The position numbers were made by a program, and so were the translations under genes. A stretch of 21,114 nt of DNA from Planococcaceae bacterium UBA3378. Lineage in GTDB: Bacteria; Bacillota; Bacilli; Bacillales_A; Planococcaceae. Shown one piece after another: positions 1 to 8,014 of this stretch. The notes beneath the pieces were generated by a model that searched no databases, was not told the origin of the DNA, and saw only the letters and a list, made by a program, of their open reading frames with translations. Positions within the stretch are counted from its first letter, which is position 1. Each line of letters opens with the position of its first letter. The stretch lies in NCBI GenBank assembly GCA_002359075.1, contig DEQA01000186.1:1-21114 (forward strand). Reading direction: 5' to 3'.

Positions 1-122
1 GTTTTAATACCGACAACAATACACTCGTCTATCCCTTTATTGCGTTCAATAATTTCATGGGCAATCCTTGTTAACGCACGGTTCATGGAAGTACTGTCCA
101 AAAGCTCTGTAATTTGTGGCAT
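1..122 (-). CDS. pyrR: PyrR, pyrimidine operon attenuator / uracil phosphoribosyltransferase (5' part only)
   Basis: The first 40 codons of a gene that runs off the left edge. The translation begins MPQITELLDSTSMNRALTRI and continues with AHEIIERNKGIDECIVVGIK, which matches the N-terminus of Bacillus PyrR (RALTRIAHEMIERNKG...ILVGIKTRG). PyrR binds UMP/UTP and the pyr leader RNA to promote transcription attenuation, and it has weak uracil phosphoribosyltransferase activity; these are family facts. The start chosen is the ATG at 122..120, which has an AAAGGAG Shine-Dalgarno at 131..137 with 8 nt spacing. An in-frame ATGATG lies 7 codons upstream, but it would place that Shine-Dalgarno inside the gene. 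The identity is supported independently by the leader upstream, which carries the PyrR-binding consensus and an intrinsic terminator. As the first gene of the transcript it would be autoregulated. The catalytic PRPP loop lies outside the window. Confidence 0.9.
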   Translation of the reverse strand, partial: MPQITELLDSTSMNRALTRIAHEIIERNKGIDECIVVGIK

Positions 123-369
123 ATTCGTTTCTCCTTTCATCATGTTTATCCTTCTTGTACTGTGTGCTATTCCAAATAAAAAATCCCCTAGATTGTCTCT
201 AGAGGATTTGGAAAGTTCGCATGTGGAAATAGCGCTTACGTAAAGATTTGCAGTACAAATCATTCGCCGCTTCACAAGTACCTTCTCAGCCTCTCTGGAC
301 TGTCATTAAAGGTGAATATTTAATTTCACTCGTCAACAGATTCGCTCTCGGCGGATCTTTTGTTTAACT
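123..369 (-). promoter_or_regulatory. pyr mRNA leader with PyrR-binding attenuator
   Basis: This is the untranslated leader of pyrR. It contains AGTCCAGAGAGGCT (minus strand, 301..288) followed by GAGAAGG, which matches the conserved PyrR binding-loop consensus ARUCCNGNGAGGYU of Bacillus pyr attenuators. Downstream is an intrinsic terminator (177..209) ending 54 nt before the start codon. The arrangement fits the known mechanism: PyrR-UMP stabilises the anti-antiterminator hairpin so the terminator forms, and without UMP an antiterminator forms and pyr genes are transcribed. The exact antiterminator pairing was not worked out by folding. Confidence 0.88.
177..209 (-). terminator. pyr leader attenuator terminator
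   Basis: On the minus strand AAATCCTCTAGA (209..198) pairs with TCTAGGGGATTT (192..181) across a 5-nt loop. This gives a 12-bp stem with one G-U pair, followed by a T-rich tract. It lies between the PyrR-binding site and the pyrR ribosome-binding site, as expected of a regulated attenuator. Confidence 0.88.
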
Positions 370-375
370 GTTGCT

Positions 376-404
376 AGTATAGTCCTGTAAAAAACGGAAG
401 TCAA
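376..404 (-). promoter_or_regulatory. Sigma-A promoter of the pyr transcript
   Basis: TTGACT (-35, 404..399) and TATACT (-10, 381..376) are separated by exactly 17 nt. The site is downstream of the rluD terminator and upstream of the PyrR leader, so the pyr transcript should start near 369. Confidence 0.82.
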
Positions 405-482
405 GGATATTTTAAGAGGTCAGACAATAAAGAGAATAAGTTATTAAATTCTGAATTCTCATTTTACTTTTTTTACATATAA

Positions 483-512
483 AAAGCACAGGAAACTGTA
501 TTCCTGTGCTTT
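483..512 (-). terminator. Terminator of the lspA-rluD unit
   Basis: AAAGCACAGGAA (512..501) and TTCCTGTGCTTT (494..483) form a perfect 12-bp stem with a 6-nt loop, followed on the minus strand by a short T-rich tail. It lies 26 nt beyond the rluD stop and separates rluD from the pyr promoter. Confidence 0.88.
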
Positions 513-538
513 CCAGCATACCATCTATATAGTGTTTT

Positions 539-1438
539 TTATCTTAATGTTTGGAGCAGCTGCTCAAAATCATCAGGAAGCGGAACGGAAAATTCCAAAT
601 ACTCACCCGTGACAGGATGATCAAAACCTAATACACCTGCATGCAGTACTTGTCCACCAAAATCAATTGTTTTCTTCGGTCCGTATTTTGGATCCCCTAC
701 AAGCGGGAAGCCAATATAATTCATATGAACGCGGATCTGGTGTGTACGGCCTGTTTCAAGACGGCATTCTACAAGTGTATAATCACCTAAGCGTTCAATG
801 ACGTGGAAGTGGGTCACAGCATGCTTTCCACCATCCACCACTGCCTGCTTTTGACGGTCTTTCGGGTCACGGGCGATTGGTGCATCGATTGTCCCCTTGT
901 CATGGGCAATATGGCCATGAACAAGCGCTGTATATTTGCGTGTTACGGTTTTATTCACAAGCTGATTCACTAAGCCTTCATGTGCCTTATCATTTTTCGC
1001 AACCATTAAAAGGCCGGATGTATCTTTATCGATACGATGGACAATACCCGGGCGCAAAACGCCATTAATACCGGATAAGTCTTGGCAATGGTACATCAGT
1101 CCATTCACAAGAGTACCTGTCAAATGCCCTGGCGCCGGATGTACTACCATGCCTCGGGGCTTATTCACAACAAGCACATCAGCATCTTCATAAACGATTT
1201 CAAGCTGCAGGTCTTCTGCTACTACTTCAAGGGGCTCAGCTTCCGGTACATCAATTTCTACGATATCCCCAGCCTTCGCCTTATACTTCGCTTTTACCGC
1301 TTCTCCGTTCACCTTCACAAGACCTTCTGTGATCCAGTTGCTAATCTGCGTACGTGACCATTCAGATTGCTGGCTTGATAATGCCTTGTCAATGCGCTCT
1401 CCGGCATATTGTTCTTCAATTGTATATGTTTCAATCAT
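539..1438 (-). CDS. rluD: RluD/RluA-family 23S rRNA pseudouridine synthase (YlyB-like)
   Basis: A 299-residue RNA pseudouridine synthase of the RluA/RluD family, which isomerises specific uridines in large-subunit rRNA. It has an N-terminal S4 RNA-binding domain (about residues 13-60) and a catalytic domain with the signature GIVHRIDKDTSGLLMVAKND (residues 131-150), in which Asp137 is the nucleophile. ETGRTHQIRVHM near the C-terminus is another family motif. The length is close to Bacillus YlyB (about 303). The ATG overlaps the lspA stop by 4 nt (ATGA), so the two genes are translationally coupled; an AAGGTG Shine-Dalgarno lies inside the end of lspA. A strong terminator follows. In Bacillus the same gene follows lspA and precedes pyrR, so synteny supports the call. 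Which uridines it modifies cannot be read from the sequence. Confidence 0.93.
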   Translation of the reverse strand: MIETYTIEEQYAGERIDKALSSQQSEWSRTQISNWITEGLVKVNGEAVKAKYKAKAGDIVEIDVPEAEPLEVVAEDLQLEIVYEDADVLVVNKPRGMVVHPAPGHLTGTLVNGLMYHCQDLSGINGVLRPGIVHRIDKDTSGLLMVAKNDKAHEGLVNQLVNKTVTRKYTALVHGHIAHDKGTIDAPIARDPKDRQKQAVVDGGKHAVTHFHVIERLGDYTLVECRLETGRTHQIRVHMNYIGFPLVGDPKYGPKKTIDFGGQVLHAGVLGFDHPVTGEYLEFSVPLPDDFEQLLQTLR

Positions 1439-1914
1439 TTTTTCACCTTTTTCTTTTCTGTTCGATCATCTAGTATAATGGCGATTAGCAGCATGATCAC
1501 TGCAATTGTCAATGCGGCATCCGCAATATTAAAAATCGGGAAATGGTAATTGATCACCGGAATAAGTACATCCACGAAATCCACTACTTCTCCAAAAAAT
1601 AACCGGTCAATAAAGTTCCCGACCGCCCCGCCTAATAAAATCATTAAACTTATCTGGAAAAACGGCTTTCCTTTTGCCTCGGTATGATAAAAATAAACAA
1701 TTGCCCCAATGACACCAATTGTCACAATTGTAAAGAGCCACATTTGACCTTCCAGCATCCCCCACGCTGCTCCGCGGTTTCGATGAGACAGGAGGCCAAG
1801 CCACGGGTCCCAGATTGCTATCCGTTCACCAAGCTCCATATTTTTAACTACCATCCACTTTGTTATCTGGTCCAGAAAAATAACAAGCGCGGCTAAACTA
1901 TAATACTTATACAC
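1435..1914 (-). CDS. lspA: Lipoprotein signal peptidase (signal peptidase II)
   Basis: A 159-residue integral membrane aspartyl peptidase that removes signal peptides from diacylglyceryl-modified prolipoproteins. Four hydrophobic segments are visible (roughly residues 5-24, 58-76, 86-103 and 133-149). Family motifs seen are FLDQITKW (13-20), NRGAAWG (46-52), GNFIDR (99-104), VVDFVD (110-115) and FNIADAALT (128-136). By alignment with the E. coli enzyme the catalytic aspartates should be Asp112 and Asp132. The C-terminus is a basic tail (EKKKVKK). Translation starts at GTG (1914..1912) behind AGGGGG with 8 nt spacing; the apparent ATG 2 nt upstream is out of frame. It overlaps rluD by 4 nt and is first in a two-gene unit with its own promoter candidate and a terminator upstream. 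Confidence 0.96.
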   Translation of the reverse strand: MYKYYSLAALVIFLDQITKWMVVKNMELGERIAIWDPWLGLLSHRNRGAAWGMLEGQMWLFTIVTIGVIGAIVYFYHTEAKGKPFFQISLMILLGGAVGNFIDRLFFGEVVDFVDVLIPVINYHFPIFNIADAALTIAVIMLLIAIILDDRTEKKKVKK

Positions 1915-1944
1915 ATTAGACGCCCCCTACACGATATCTTATCT

Positions 1945-1974
1945 ATTCTACCATAGGAAGGAGAAGGAAAACAA
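1945..1974 (-). promoter_or_regulatory. Candidate promoter of lspA-rluD
   Basis: An extended -10 (TATGG then TAGAAT at 1950..1945) has a weak -35 TTGTTT (1974..1969) 18 nt upstream. It sits immediately after the U-tract of the upstream terminator and 30 nt before the lspA GTG. The -35 is poor, so activity would rely on the TGn extension. Confidence 0.45.
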
Positions 1975-2003
1975 AAAAAGCATTGCTGATTTCTCAACAA
2001 TGC
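1973..2003 (-). terminator. Terminator after the M14 gene and symporter remnant
   Basis: GCATTGTTGA (2003..1994) pairs with TCAGCAATGC (1989..1980) across a GAAA tetraloop, giving 10 bp with one G-U pair, followed by seven T residues. It lies beyond the symporter fragment and was plausibly that gene's original terminator, now ending the metallopeptidase transcript. Confidence 0.88.
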
Positions 2004-2018
2004 AAGGCGTATATCCTA

Positions 2019-2141
2019 CTAGGCTGTTTCAGACTCCTTTGAATGCACCTTTACCATGAATTCATTTATATCGGCAGGTACTTTCCGGTCAATCATGGAC
2101 ACAATGATCACTGTCAGGAAGCCTACAGAAACGGTTAATGT
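2019..2141 (-). pseudogene. Remnant: C-terminal end of a sodium:solute symporter-like protein
   Basis: The frame on the minus strand reads TLTVSVGFLTVIIVSMIDRK, then VPADINEFMVKVHSKESETA, then TAG. This is a hydrophobic segment followed by a short charged tail with an FMVKVHSKE element. It resembles the last transmembrane helix and cytoplasmic tail of sodium:solute symporters (SSS family, acetate symporter/VC_2705-like), where a M-V-R/K-L/V-H stretch is common. No start codon or ribosome-binding site is near, and homology-like sequence begins only 7 nt after the stop of the metallopeptidase gene. I read it as the 3' stub of a symporter gene whose body was lost or replaced. The assignment rests on pattern memory and only 40 residues. 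Confidence 0.5.
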
Positions 2142-2148
2142 ATCTTGT

Positions 2149-4731
2149 TTATCGTTTACTTGCCTCAGTTGCACCGATTAATCCTACTGTCTGATTTCGT
2201 TGCCAAATATCATTCCACTCGCTGAATGACAGCGGGCCTTCTCCTGTGTATTTTCCGATTTCCACTGTCATCGCCGGCATCTTTGTCACTTTCGTAAACC
2301 ATGATTCAGAGGCAGCGCTCGGCTTTTTAGGATTCGGCGGAACAATAGAATAGCCTGTTACATTCGCTACACTTTTCACTAAATTATAGTTCCTCGAATG
2401 ATTACTCATACTGTCATAGCCCCAATAAATAATTTGGCCGGAAGAATGATACGTAATATACGATTTAAACGGACGTGCTGCTACAAAATCCCGCAGCGCC
2501 TGTGACTCCGGTTCGGAAAAGGGAGCAGTCCCTTTATAGTTTTTAAAAGCAGGCACATTATACGGCGGCGTTAAAATGATAGAGCTCCATGTCGCATCAA
2601 AATTACGGTTTAGATCCACTCCCCGTACATTTGCCTTCCAGCGGGAAACATTGGAGCTGCCATTTATTTTTTTCACTAAATCTTTATTGGCCACAGCATT
2701 CAAGCCGTTTTGTACAAGTGTCACACCATCCGGGTTCATCATCGGGACGAACCATATACTTGCCTGATCAAGTACGGTATTCACTTGATAGGAGCCGAAT
2801 TTCGATCCTCTTATATAGTGGTAGGAATACTGGTCGATCATTTCCATCAGCACATTAGTCGTCATATGCTCCCGTGCATGCATGGAAGCATCCATCAATA
2901 TTTCCTTTTTCCCGTTTCCTACTCGGAGTGCATAAATAGGACGTCCTTCAACGGATGTTCCGATTGTCTTCAGCTCGGTAAATTCCGGATAAAGTAAGCT
3001 GAATACCTTCAACTGATATTCCATCTCCTGATGGGTCACATTTTTTGTCGGGTCGATGATATCCGTATGCGTAAAATCACCAAGGTCTATATAACCAGCT
3101 CCGCCTAAAAATTCAATAATTCCTGATGAAGCAGTGATATTCTTCAGCTCTACCTCTGTATTTGCTTTTATTTTTCCGATCACTTTGCCTGATGAAAGCG
3201 TAACAGCTGTATCTGCCTGAGCCGTAATGGTCTCCGGATATTTTGATGGTACTACGGCTGTCATACCTGTTGCTTCGTCCGTTTCTACTACTGCCTGGCG
3301 GAGGAATGTGTAGGTTTTACCGCTTACGAGAATCTGATAATGAGTGTCATCATACCCTGATGCCTTAATGACTGCACCTGCCGCCAACTCCCCCGCTGCT
3401 TTTCCTCCAGCTGAAAACGTCGTAGCGTCGGCAAGTTTTATATTTTTCCGGGTATTAATATATGTCTGGCTAAGAGCAATATACCCTTCTTTCGGGCCTA
3501 GTTTTACCTTATAGTATTTATCTGTAACCCCGACAACCTGAAGCTTTGTCACCCGGCTGCCTGAAAGAATGGCTTTTCCATTCGGTGCATCCGTCAATTG
3601 ATATGCTTGCTCTGTACGGACGGCACCTAAAACGGTACTGCCTTCGTTAACGGTCTCTTCAGCAGCAGGTATAACAGCATCGGGCGTTACATAATATTTT
3701 TCGCCGCCCGCTGAAACAATTACTAAATGTTTATCAGCCAAATAAGTGATAGGCACAATAAACGATCCATTTTGCCATACACCTATTTTATTTTTCATAT
3801 TGCGAGAGGCATATAATGGCGTACCGTCTGCGATTGTGGCATTTTTTACGTTTGTATAATCTACCTCCTGCTCTACTTTTACATCTTCAGTACCGAGTTC
3901 CTTATTCTCCGTTATTTGGGTTTCTTCACCGTTCAATATATCTTCTGCTGCCTGTTCCGCTTCATTTTTGTTTTCTTGAGCTTCCGGTAATAATTCCTGC
4001 TCACCTGCTAAGTTCAGCGTTTCTTCAGTCTGGCCGATTGGTTCGCCAGATGGCTCTGACATTCTGGGTCCCTTTTCTACTTCCGCATCTGCTGTTTGCA
4101 GAGCTCTCAATAAAAATGAAGCAAACTGGCCACGCGTTACAGTATTAGCCGGATTGAATTGCTTTACCAATGTAATTCCTGCATATTCAAGCGCCGTAAT
4201 AGCTTCCCGCTTTTCATTATCCATTGCTTTATGTATATCCGTGATGGAAGTTTTAAATCCTGCCTGTTTATAGTCAGCTATTAAATCCATACCAAATACA
4301 TCTTGCAGCATGCGGACAATTACAACAGCCATATGCTGCCGCTGCATATTATTATTCGGATCCAGATAGCCGGAAGCACCTTGGAACATTCCTTCCTCAT
4401 ACAGCAGCGCACTTAGCTGTAATAGTTCCTCATCGCTTTTTATCGGAACATCTTCAAAGCGTTCATCCGTTAATGCATCCTCCGGAACTTCATAGCCTTG
4501 CCTTGCGATAAATCTTCCTAACAGACGAACAACCTGTGAACGTGTAATGTTGACATCCGGCTTGTATGTACCATCTGAATAACCACCGATAATAGCTTGT
4601 TCATATAATTGCTTAATGGCCGTTTCGTGTGTATTCCCCGCAATATCTACAAATGCAGCATGTGCAGAAGACCCGCTGAAACCAACACACAACATGCCCG
4701 CTAAAACAGCCAAACCCCATTTTCGTTTCAT
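2149..4731 (-). CDS. Secreted S-layer-homology-domain M14 zinc metallopeptidase (gamma-D-glutamyl endopeptidase-like)
   Basis: An 860-residue secreted modular enzyme. A signal peptide (residues 1-25, AHA|A) is followed by three SLH domains (about 26-77, 92-145, 161-212), which in this family bind pyruvylated secondary cell-wall polymer. Next is an acidic Glu/Gln/Asn-rich linker (about 213-290), then what look like four SH3-like repeats (about 290-357, 364-425, 431-484, 499-556). The C-terminal M14 domain (about 567-856) is complete: HARE (His618, Glu621) and His762 for zinc, DLNRNF (Arg709) for substrate carboxylate, and TVEIG (Glu824) as general base. The GTSVEGRPIYALRVGN segment resembles the cell-wall gamma-D-glutamyl-L-diamino-acid endopeptidase branch (ENP1-like), so a peptidoglycan-peptide target is likely but inferred; a protein carboxypeptidase is the alternative. 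The ATG has an AAAGGTGG Shine-Dalgarno. It sits alone between ileS and lspA. Confidence 0.88.
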   Translation of the reverse strand: MKRKWGLAVLAGMLCVGFSGSSAHAAFVDIAGNTHETAIKQLYEQAIIGGYSDGTYKPDVNITRSQVVRLLGRFIARQGYEVPEDALTDERFEDVPIKSDEELLQLSALLYEEGMFQGASGYLDPNNNMQRQHMAVVIVRMLQDVFGMDLIADYKQAGFKTSITDIHKAMDNEKREAITALEYAGITLVKQFNPANTVTRGQFASFLLRALQTADAEVEKGPRMSEPSGEPIGQTEETLNLAGEQELLPEAQENKNEAEQAAEDILNGEETQITENKELGTEDVKVEQEVDYTNVKNATIADGTPLYASRNMKNKIGVWQNGSFIVPITYLADKHLVIVSAGGEKYYVTPDAVIPAAEETVNEGSTVLGAVRTEQAYQLTDAPNGKAILSGSRVTKLQVVGVTDKYYKVKLGPKEGYIALSQTYINTRKNIKLADATTFSAGGKAAGELAAGAVIKASGYDDTHYQILVSGKTYTFLRQAVVETDEATGMTAVVPSKYPETITAQADTAVTLSSGKVIGKIKANTEVELKNITASSGIIEFLGGAGYIDLGDFTHTDIIDPTKNVTHQEMEYQLKVFSLLYPEFTELKTIGTSVEGRPIYALRVGNGKKEILMDASMHAREHMTTNVLMEMIDQYSYHYIRGSKFGSYQVNTVLDQASIWFVPMMNPDGVTLVQNGLNAVANKDLVKKINGSSNVSRWKANVRGVDLNRNFDATWSSIILTPPYNVPAFKNYKGTAPFSEPESQALRDFVAARPFKSYITYHSSGQIIYWGYDSMSNHSRNYNLVKSVANVTGYSIVPPNPKKPSAASESWFTKVTKMPAMTVEIGKYTGEGPLSFSEWNDIWQRNQTVGLIGATEASKR

Positions 4732-4816
4732 TCACGCATCCCACCTTTTCCGTTTTCGTTACCCCTTCTACTTCTATAAGAAACTATTATTTTGCAACGA
4801 TTAATAGATTCATTTC

Positions 4817-4845
4817 ATTATACTATTGGGCATACAAACAGGTAA
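4817..4845 (-). promoter_or_regulatory. Candidate promoter of the SLH/M14 gene
   Basis: A perfect -10 TATAAT (4822..4817) has a poor -35 TTACCT (4845..4840) 17 nt upstream. It lies between the ileS terminator and the M14 start. Only the -10 is convincing. Confidence 0.45.
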
Positions 4846-4870
4846 GAGCAAATGTGGTTTTTCCTTCCAA

Positions 4871-4902
4871 ATAAAAAAACTGGAGGGTTGCCCCGCCAGC
4901 TT
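4871..4902 (-). terminator. ileS terminator
   Basis: On the minus strand CTGG-C-GGG and CCC-T-CCAG form a stem interrupted by one C/T mismatch around a GCAA tetraloop (4899..4880), followed by TTTTTTTAT. It starts about 10 nt beyond the ileS stop. Confidence 0.85.
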
Positions 4903-4909
4903 TTTCTCA

Positions 4910-7669
4910 TTATACGTAATATTTTTCTACAACTTCCGCACAACGCGCACATAATGCAGCATGTGCTTCATTTGTGCCGACTGTTTCTGAAATTGTCCAG
5001 CAGCGTTCACATTTTTCGCCGTCTGCTTTTTCTACAACAAGTGCCATTTGGTTAAGCACCAACGCATTGCCAGGTGCGTTCTCTTTGCTGCCTGCCAGTG
5101 TGAATTGCGACACGATACACAACTGTGCGAAATCGATGTTTGCATCATTTAGTAATGCTGCTGTTTCGCTGTCTGCATAAACTAACACTTTTGCTTCAAG
5201 CGATTTTCCGATCACCTTCGCATTTCGGGCCTCTTCTAACGCTTTCAATACTTCGTTACGGATTTCAATTACTTTTGACCACTTTTCACGAAGCTGTCCG
5301 AAGTTTTCTTTTTCTTCTACTTCAGGGAAATCTGTCAATTGAATCGATGCTTCCTCAGCACCAAGATAGCCCCATAATTCTTCAGTCGTATGAGGGATGA
5401 TTGGTGTTAATACTTTCAGCAGCATATGCAATGTATCATACATCACTGTCTGCATAGCACGACGGTCTTTATTGTCTACCCCTTCGATATACACGACGTC
5501 TTTTGCAATATCAAGATAGAATGATGACAATTCAATTGCTACAAAGTTGTTGATTACATGATATACCGTAGAAAATTCATAACGTTCATAAGCAGTACGT
5601 GCAGCTTTTAATACGTCCTGCATGCGCATAAACATGTATTGATCCATCTCACGTAAGTCTTCGTATGCTACACGGTCTGTCGCCGGGTTAAAGTCTGCAA
5701 CATTTCCATGCAGGAAGCGAAGTGTGTTACGGATTTTACGGTATACTTCCGATACTTGCTTCAGCATATCCATTGAGATCCGAACATCCGCTGTATAGTC
5801 AACAGATGCTACCCATAGACGAAGAATATCTGCACCGTACTGATCCATTACCTTTTGCGGAATGATGACATTTCCTAAAGACTTCGACATCTTCCGTCCT
5901 TCGCCATCTAAAACGAAACCGTGAGACAGCAGGCCTTTATAAGGTGCGTAGCCATTGATTGCTACAGATGTGATCAATGATGAGTTAAACCAGCCGCGGT
6001 ATTGGTCAGAGCCTTCTAAATAAAGGTCTGCCGGGTACTTCATGCCGCGTTCTACAAGTACACCTTGATGGGATGAACCTGAATCAAACCATACATCCAT
6101 AATGTCATTTTCTTTTGTGAAAGTACCGTTCGGGCTGCCTGGATGTGTAAAGCCTTCCGGTAATAATTCTTTTGCCTCTTTTTGGAACCAGATGTTTGAA
6201 CCATGCTCACGGAACAGCTTAGCCACATGGGCAATTGTTTCCGGTGTGATGATCGGCTCACCATTTTCCGCATAGAAAATCGGAATCGGAACACCCCATG
6301 CGCGTTGACGGGAAATTACCCAGTCCCCACGGTCACGGATCATATTGTAAAGGCGAGTTTCTCCCCATGATGGTGTGAACGTTGTATCTGTCACTGCCTG
6401 TAACAGCTCATCACGGAATGCATCAATCGAAGCAAACCATTGTGGTGTAGCACGGTAAATAACCGGCTTCTTCGTCCGCCAGTCATGTGGATAAGAGTGT
6501 GTGAAGAAGCTTAGTTTCTCTAATGCGCCGACTTCTTTCAGCTTTTCTGTTACTAATTTGTTTGCATCATCATAGAAGATACCTTCAAAGCCCGGCGCTT
6601 CTTCTGTATAGCAGCCGCGATTATCTACCGGAGATAAAATGTCAAGATTGTATTCACGGCCAATATTGTAGTCTTCTTCCCCGTGTCCAGGTGCTGTATG
6701 AACACATCCTGTACCAGCTTCAGCTGTTACATGGTCACCAACCATCACTAATGAATCGCGGTCATAGAATGGATGTTTCGCCACTACGCGGTCAAGCTGC
6801 GTTCCTTGTACTTCCTGAATGATTTCATAGTTTTCCCAGCCGATTGCATTGGCTACATTTTCAAGCAGCTCTTTTGCGATGATGAATTTTTTATCCTCTA
6901 CTGCCACTACCACATACGTAAATTCCGGATTCAATGAGATCCCCAGGTTAGCCGGCAATGTCCAAGGTGTTGTCGTCCAGATAATGAATTTTGCATCCGC
7001 AGGTACAACGCCCTTTGCATCCTTGATTGGGAAGCTTACATAGATAGAAGGCGATTTTACGTCTTTATATTCGATTTCCGCTTCTGCTAAAGCAGATTCA
7101 GAAGATGGAGACCAATAAACCGGTTTAAGCCCTTTATAGATATAGCCCTTTTCCGCCATTTTTCCAAACACTTCAATTTGACGCGCTTCAAACTCGGGTT
7201 TTAACGTGATATATGGATTTTCCCAGTCACCGCGCACCCCAAGTCGCTTAAACTGTGAACGCTGGCTGTCGATTTGCTCGTAAGCATACTTTTCGCAAAG
7301 CTCACGGAATTCCGCAACAGACATCTCCTTACGTTTGACGCCTTTATTCGTTAAAGCCTGTTCGATTGGCAGACCGTGTGTATCCCAGCCTGGCACGTAC
7401 GGTACATGGTAGCCAGTCATTGATTTATGACGATTAATCATATCTTTCAGCACTTTGTTTAATGCATGGCCGATATGGATGTCTCCGTTTGCATATGGAG
7501 GGCCATCATGCAGTACGAAATGCGGACGGTCCTTCGTGCGTTCATTCACTAGCTTATTGATATCCATCTCATCCCATTTGGCTTGGATTTGCGGCTCTTT
7601 TGTCGGCAGGCCACCGCGCATCGGGAAATCTGTTTTCGGCATTAATAATGTGTCTTTGTACTCCACCAT
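4910..7669 (-). CDS. ileS: Isoleucyl-tRNA synthetase (bacterial type 1)
   Basis: A full-length 919-residue class I synthetase that charges tRNA-Ile and edits misactivated valine. The HIGH signature is at residues 65-68 within HDGPPYANGDIHIGHALNK, and KMSKS is at 593-597. The CP1 editing domain shows WTTTPWTLPAN (231-241) and GTGCVHTAPGHGEEDY (319-334). The C-terminal zinc site has Cys887, Cys890, Cys907 and Cys910 (CERCW and CARC), typical of the bacterial type rather than the eukaryote-like mupirocin-resistant type. The ATG follows AGGAGG with 8 nt spacing. The gene is monocistronic by structure: its own promoter and T-box precede it and a terminator follows. Placement after divIVA matches Bacillus. 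Confidence 0.98.
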   Translation of the reverse strand: MVEYKDTLLMPKTDFPMRGGLPTKEPQIQAKWDEMDINKLVNERTKDRPHFVLHDGPPYANGDIHIGHALNKVLKDMINRHKSMTGYHVPYVPGWDTHGLPIEQALTNKGVKRKEMSVAEFRELCEKYAYEQIDSQRSQFKRLGVRGDWENPYITLKPEFEARQIEVFGKMAEKGYIYKGLKPVYWSPSSESALAEAEIEYKDVKSPSIYVSFPIKDAKGVVPADAKFIIWTTTPWTLPANLGISLNPEFTYVVVAVEDKKFIIAKELLENVANAIGWENYEIIQEVQGTQLDRVVAKHPFYDRDSLVMVGDHVTAEAGTGCVHTAPGHGEEDYNIGREYNLDILSPVDNRGCYTEEAPGFEGIFYDDANKLVTEKLKEVGALEKLSFFTHSYPHDWRTKKPVIYRATPQWFASIDAFRDELLQAVTDTTFTPSWGETRLYNMIRDRGDWVISRQRAWGVPIPIFYAENGEPIITPETIAHVAKLFREHGSNIWFQKEAKELLPEGFTHPGSPNGTFTKENDIMDVWFDSGSSHQGVLVERGMKYPADLYLEGSDQYRGWFNSSLITSVAINGYAPYKGLLSHGFVLDGEGRKMSKSLGNVIIPQKVMDQYGADILRLWVASVDYTADVRISMDMLKQVSEVYRKIRNTLRFLHGNVADFNPATDRVAYEDLREMDQYMFMRMQDVLKAARTAYERYEFSTVYHVINNFVAIELSSFYLDIAKDVVYIEGVDNKDRRAMQTVMYDTLHMLLKVLTPIIPHTTEELWGYLGAEEASIQLTDFPEVEEKENFGQLREKWSKVIEIRNEVLKALEEARNAKVIGKSLEAKVLVYADSETAALLNDANIDFAQLCIVSQFTLAGSKENAPGNALVLNQMALVVEKADGEKCERCWTISETVGTNEAHAALCARCAEVVEKYYV

Positions 7670-7712
7670 TTTGTAATCCTCCTAGTTGATCCATTTATAA
7701 AAAATAAAAAAA

Positions 7713-7743
7713 AGCCTTTCATCCCTAAAAGGGACGAAAAGCT
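7713..7743 (-). terminator. T-box regulated terminator of ileS
   Basis: AGCTTTTCGTCCCT (7743..7730) pairs with AGGGATGAAAGGCT (7726..7713) across a 3-nt loop, giving a 14-bp stem including G-U pairs, followed by a run of T. It is mutually exclusive with the T-box antiterminator just upstream. Confidence 0.92.
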
Positions 7744-7978
7744 GTTATTCCGTGGTACCACCCTAATTTGCAGAACGTCCAGTTAGATTCCGTTCTGCCT
7801 CTTAGCCGCTGTAACGTCGCGTATCACGGGTCCGCCTACTTTGTTCAGCGTACCAGCTCCAGAGTGATTTTCCATAAAAAACGCATTGTCCGGGCTTTCA
7901 CCATCCCCGAATCGCTAAAACGCCATTTTTTTACGTACTGTCTCTATCTTAGCCGATTAAACATATAAACGTCTTTTG
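7713..7978 (-). promoter_or_regulatory. T-box riboswitch sensing tRNA-Ile (specifier AUC)
   Basis: The leader carries the signature T-box sequence AGGGTGGTACCACGG (7764..7750) followed by a strong terminator. The bulge reads UGGU, which would pair with the ACCA end of uncharged tRNA-Ile (discriminator A). Stem I features include GATGGTGAAAGCCC in the apical region and a specifier loop in which AUC (7868..7866) occupies the codon position in GAAAATCACTC. Known mechanism: uncharged tRNA-Ile pairs with specifier and bulge, stabilises the antiterminator and lets ileS be transcribed. The intergenic stretch 7670-8036 is filled by this leader, its promoter and the divIVA hairpin. Confidence 0.94.
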
Positions 7979-7984
7979 AGTATC

Positions 7985-8014
7985 AGTATATGAAAAATCC
8001 TTGACATTCGTCAA
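7985..8014 (-). promoter_or_regulatory. Promoter of the ileS T-box transcript
   Basis: TTGACG (-35, 8014..8009) and TATACT (-10, 7990..7985) are 18 nt apart, immediately upstream of the T-box leader. The -35 hexamer lies inside the hairpin at 8000..8015. Confidence 0.7.

Noticed and set aside
40..243. 67-codon plus-strand frame at the left edge
   Set aside because: It overlaps the pyrR start, its leader and the attenuator on the opposite strand; the hydrophobic stretch comes from AT-rich leader sequence.
3850..4080. Low-complexity Glu/Gln-rich stretch in the M14 gene as a possible frameshift or repeat array
   Set aside because: The frame is continuous and it reads as a plausible acidic inter-domain linker between SLH and SH3-like modules; no tandem DNA repeat is evident.
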